Positions 62,479-64,000 of a stretch of 64,000 bases of DNA are shown in pieces. Positions within the stretch are counted from its first letter, which is position 1. Every line of letters begins with the position of its first letter. Both the position numbers and the translations under genes were made by a program. Source of the stretch: Natronospira bacteriovora. GTDB lineage: Bacteria; Pseudomonadota; Gammaproteobacteria; Natronospirales; Natronospiraceae. Under the pieces are notes generated by a model, which saw only the letters and a program-made list of their open reading frames with translations, did no database searches and was not told the DNA's origin. The DNA lies in the NCBI RefSeq assembly GCF_030848495.1, contig NZ_JAVDDT010000002.1:248001-312000 (forward strand). The letters are read 5' to 3'.

Positions 62479-63774
62479 TCAGGCCGCCTCTTTCCTTCGT
62501 TCCGCCCGCAGCCGGCGAATGCCGAGCATTCGCAGCATGGCCCGTTCGTAGGCCGGTTCGGCAACGCCCTTTCGCATCTTTCGCAGGAAATACCATTCGA
62601 AGGCGGATTTGGCCCAGTGCACCCACTTTCCCTTCTTTGTCCAGGTGACATTTCGCGGCGGCATCTGGGGCATGGCCAGAAAGGCTGCGCCGGTGTTGCC
62701 CATGTCCGCCAGGCAGAGAGCGTTCCAGGTGGCTCGGGCTTCGGGTTGCTCTCCGGCCAGATCGAGCTTGATGTTCTCGGCGATGGCCGTGTTCATGGAC
62801 TCGATCATGTAGCCGGTCTTGGGTGCGCCGGTGGCGACGGGAGTCTGTTCCACTGGCGGAATGGCCACGCAGACGCCGGATGCGTAGATGTTGGGCCATG
62901 TTGGATTGCGCTGGAACTCGTCGATCTTCACGAAGCCCCGGGGGTTGCAGAGTTCAGCGATGGCGGCCACCGGATCCACACCCTTGAAGGCGGGCAGGAT
63001 CATGGAGAAGACGGCATCGATCTCATGCTGGCGACGGACTTCACCCTGATCGTCGTGTTCACTGACAAAGACCTTGCCCGATTCGAGCCTGTCTGTCTTG
63101 GCGTTGCAGATCCAGCGAATGTCCCGCTGGCGCAGTTCATGTTCCAGCAGCCCCCTGGAATCGCCCACGCCACCCAGGCCCAGGTGACCAATATAGGGTT
63201 CACTGGTGACGAAGGTGATGGGTACCTGATGGCGCAGACCGCGCTTGCGCAAATCACGGTCAAGGATGAAGGCAAACTCATAGGCGGGGCCGAAGCAGCT
63301 CGCGCCCTGGGCGGCACCGATGACAATGGGACCGGGGGCGGCCAGCAGTTGCTCGTACTTATCCCGGCAGTGCTCGGAATGATCCAGGGTGCAGATGGAC
63401 TGGCTGTGGCCATTTTCCGGACCCAGGCCCGGTATTTCCTCAAACGCCAGCTTCGGACCGGTGGTGATGGCCAGGTAGTCATAATTCAGGGTCTCGCCGC
63501 CTCTCAGGGTGACGGTCTGGGCATCCGGGTCGATTGCGGCGAGCGAATCCACCTTGAGATCAATGCCGCGTTTCTTCAGCGGCGGGGCCAGCGGGGTCGT
63601 GGTTTTCGGCCGCTCCCGCCAGCCCACCGCGATCCAGGGGTTTGACGGCACGAACTGAAAGTGGTCGGCGGGACTGACCACGGTGATCTTTTCCTTGCGG
63701 CCGAGGGTCTTTCTCAGCTCAAGGGCCAAAGGCATGCCGGCCAGGCCGGCGCCGATGATGACGGTATGTGCCAT
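62479..63774 (-). CDS. sqr: Sulfide:quinone oxidoreductase, type I
   Basis: 431 residues from ATG 63774 (GGAGGG upstream). FAD motif VIIGAGLAGMPLAL, second motif NIYASGVCVAIPP, and all three redox cysteines: C128 (SICTLDH), C160 (GASCFGPAYEF) and C354 (LCLADMG), matching the A. ferrooxidans SQR numbering closely. The C-terminal amphipathic helices (WAKSAFEWYFLRKM) attach it to the membrane. It oxidises sulfide to polysulfur and reduces quinone. First gene of sqr-arsR-dps. Confidence 0.95.
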   Translation of the reverse strand: MAHTVIIGAGLAGMPLALELRKTLGRKEKITVVSPADHFQFVPSNPWIAVGWRERPKTTTPLAPPLKKRGIDLKVDSLAAIDPDAQTVTLRGGETLNYDYLAITTGPKLAFEEIPGLGPENGHSQSICTLDHSEHCRDKYEQLLAAPGPIVIGAAQGASCFGPAYEFAFILDRDLRKRGLRHQVPITFVTSEPYIGHLGLGGVGDSRGLLEHELRQRDIRWICNAKTDRLESGKVFVSEHDDQGEVRRQHEIDAVFSMILPAFKGVDPVAAIAELCNPRGFVKIDEFQRNPTWPNIYASGVCVAIPPVEQTPVATGAPKTGYMIESMNTAIAENIKLDLAGEQPEARATWNALCLADMGNTGAAFLAMPQMPPRNVTWTKKGKWVHWAKSAFEWYFLRKMRKGVAEPAYERAMLRMLGIRRLRAERRKEAA

Positions 63775-63855
63775 GGTGATTCCCTCCAATGGCTGTTCAG
63801 TTGCTGGATGGGGTGGGCTGGTCCATCAGCCTGGCCCCGTTTATGCCTCTCGTTG

Positions 63856-63898
63856 GCTGTGGGGCTTTGTTCGTCGAGGCGAAAGCCTCTCCCACAGC
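63856..63898. repeat. REP-like palindromic element
   Basis: GCTGTGGG (63856-63863) pairs with CCCACAGC (63891-63898); an inner GAGGC-GAAA-GCCTC hairpin lies at 63876-63889. The minus-strand reading GCTGTGGGAGAGGCTTTCGC resembles the REP sequences of pseudomonads and relatives. It lies between sqr and the partial gene at the edge. Confidence 0.6.
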
Positions 63899-63944
63899 AA
63901 GCCTCAAGTCTCTCTTCCTCAGCGCCTCTGCGCGAGGCATTCCT

Positions 63945-64000
63945 TTACGCGTCCCGCAGACCGGCCTTGCGCAGGATGGTCATCATCGGGCACCAGTTGC
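63945..64000 (-). CDS. C-terminal end of a gene running off the right edge
   Basis: The minus-strand frame from the edge ends NWCPMMTILRKAGLRDA then TAA. This could be the tail of a DUF2892/YgaP-like small membrane protein (CPMM-type ending), which is often found beside sqr genes. Only 18 codons are visible, so the identity is a guess. The frame is continuous to the edge. Confidence 0.4.
   Translation of the reverse strand, partial: NWCPMMTILRKAGLRDA

Overview
The window is GC-rich, densely packed bacterial chromosome carrying one integrated mobile element of about 9.1 kb. Gene content (type I sulfide:quinone oxidoreductase, thiopurine methyltransferase, DksA-like protein, glycogen cluster, class II ribonucleotide reductase, FixL-type oxygen sensor) suggests a facultatively anaerobic, sulfide-exposed proteobacterium. 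A gammaproteobacterium of Chromatiales/Ectothiorhodospiraceae type is my best guess. This rests on recognised families only; no marker gene fixes the taxonomy.

Region 1 (1-14670). A fatty acyl-AMP ligase/acyltransferase fusion runs in from the left edge, followed by a DksA-like protein and tpm. A tightly overlapping minus-strand operon then encodes an acyl-CoA synthetase, a fused E1 alpha-beta 2-oxoacid dehydrogenase, its E2, an acyl carrier protein and a membrane metalloprotease. Next comes an oxygen-sensing cascade, also on the minus strand: a FixL-like kinase with the haem-PAS His and Arg, a FixJ-like response regulator, and a CRP/FNR regulator without the iron-sulfur cysteines (FixK-like).

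Region 2 (13540-26855) is carbon storage: an archaeal-type fructose-1,6-bisphosphatase, glucan phosphorylase, glgC with a GH57 enzyme and malQ, glgB-glgA, and glucokinase.

Region 3 (26880-37859) is a compact stress/dormancy island: CBS protein, hydrolase-like protein, phosphoribosyltransferase, class II ribonucleotide reductase, small zinc protein, HPF/cold-shock fusion, archease, second hydrolase, APH-fold kinase, PRPP synthetase, DUF3775, dodecin, Hsp20 and an alcohol dehydrogenase. It resembles the Mycobacterium tuberculosis DosR regulon in content. Twelve 14-base sites of the form TTGA(C/T)-N4-(G/A)TCAA, ten of them full or one-mismatch, lie upstream of operons in regions 1-4. I infer a FixLJ-K regulon.

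The mobile element (37948-47117) is bounded by a 48-base direct repeat of the 3' part of tRNA-Val(CAC). It encodes an integrase, an AlpA-like regulator, a Toprim/primase-like protein, a sigma-region-2-like protein, a TerS-like protein, a large terminase and two unrecognised proteins, but no portal, capsid or tail. It looks like a phage satellite of unusual composition and is the best candidate for an undescribed system.

Region 4 (47145-64000) holds two sulfide modules, each with a cysteine-containing ArsR regulator: arsR - DUF3365 haem protein - SQR-like flavoprotein, and sqr - arsR - dps. Between them lie a PAS-GGDEF diguanylate cyclase, a CadC-like membrane regulator beside a secreted beta-propeller, a serine hydrolase, a DUF885 metallopeptidase-like protein, YCII and small membrane proteins, a class V aminotransferase, a CBS protein and a thioredoxin/DsbD-like fusion.
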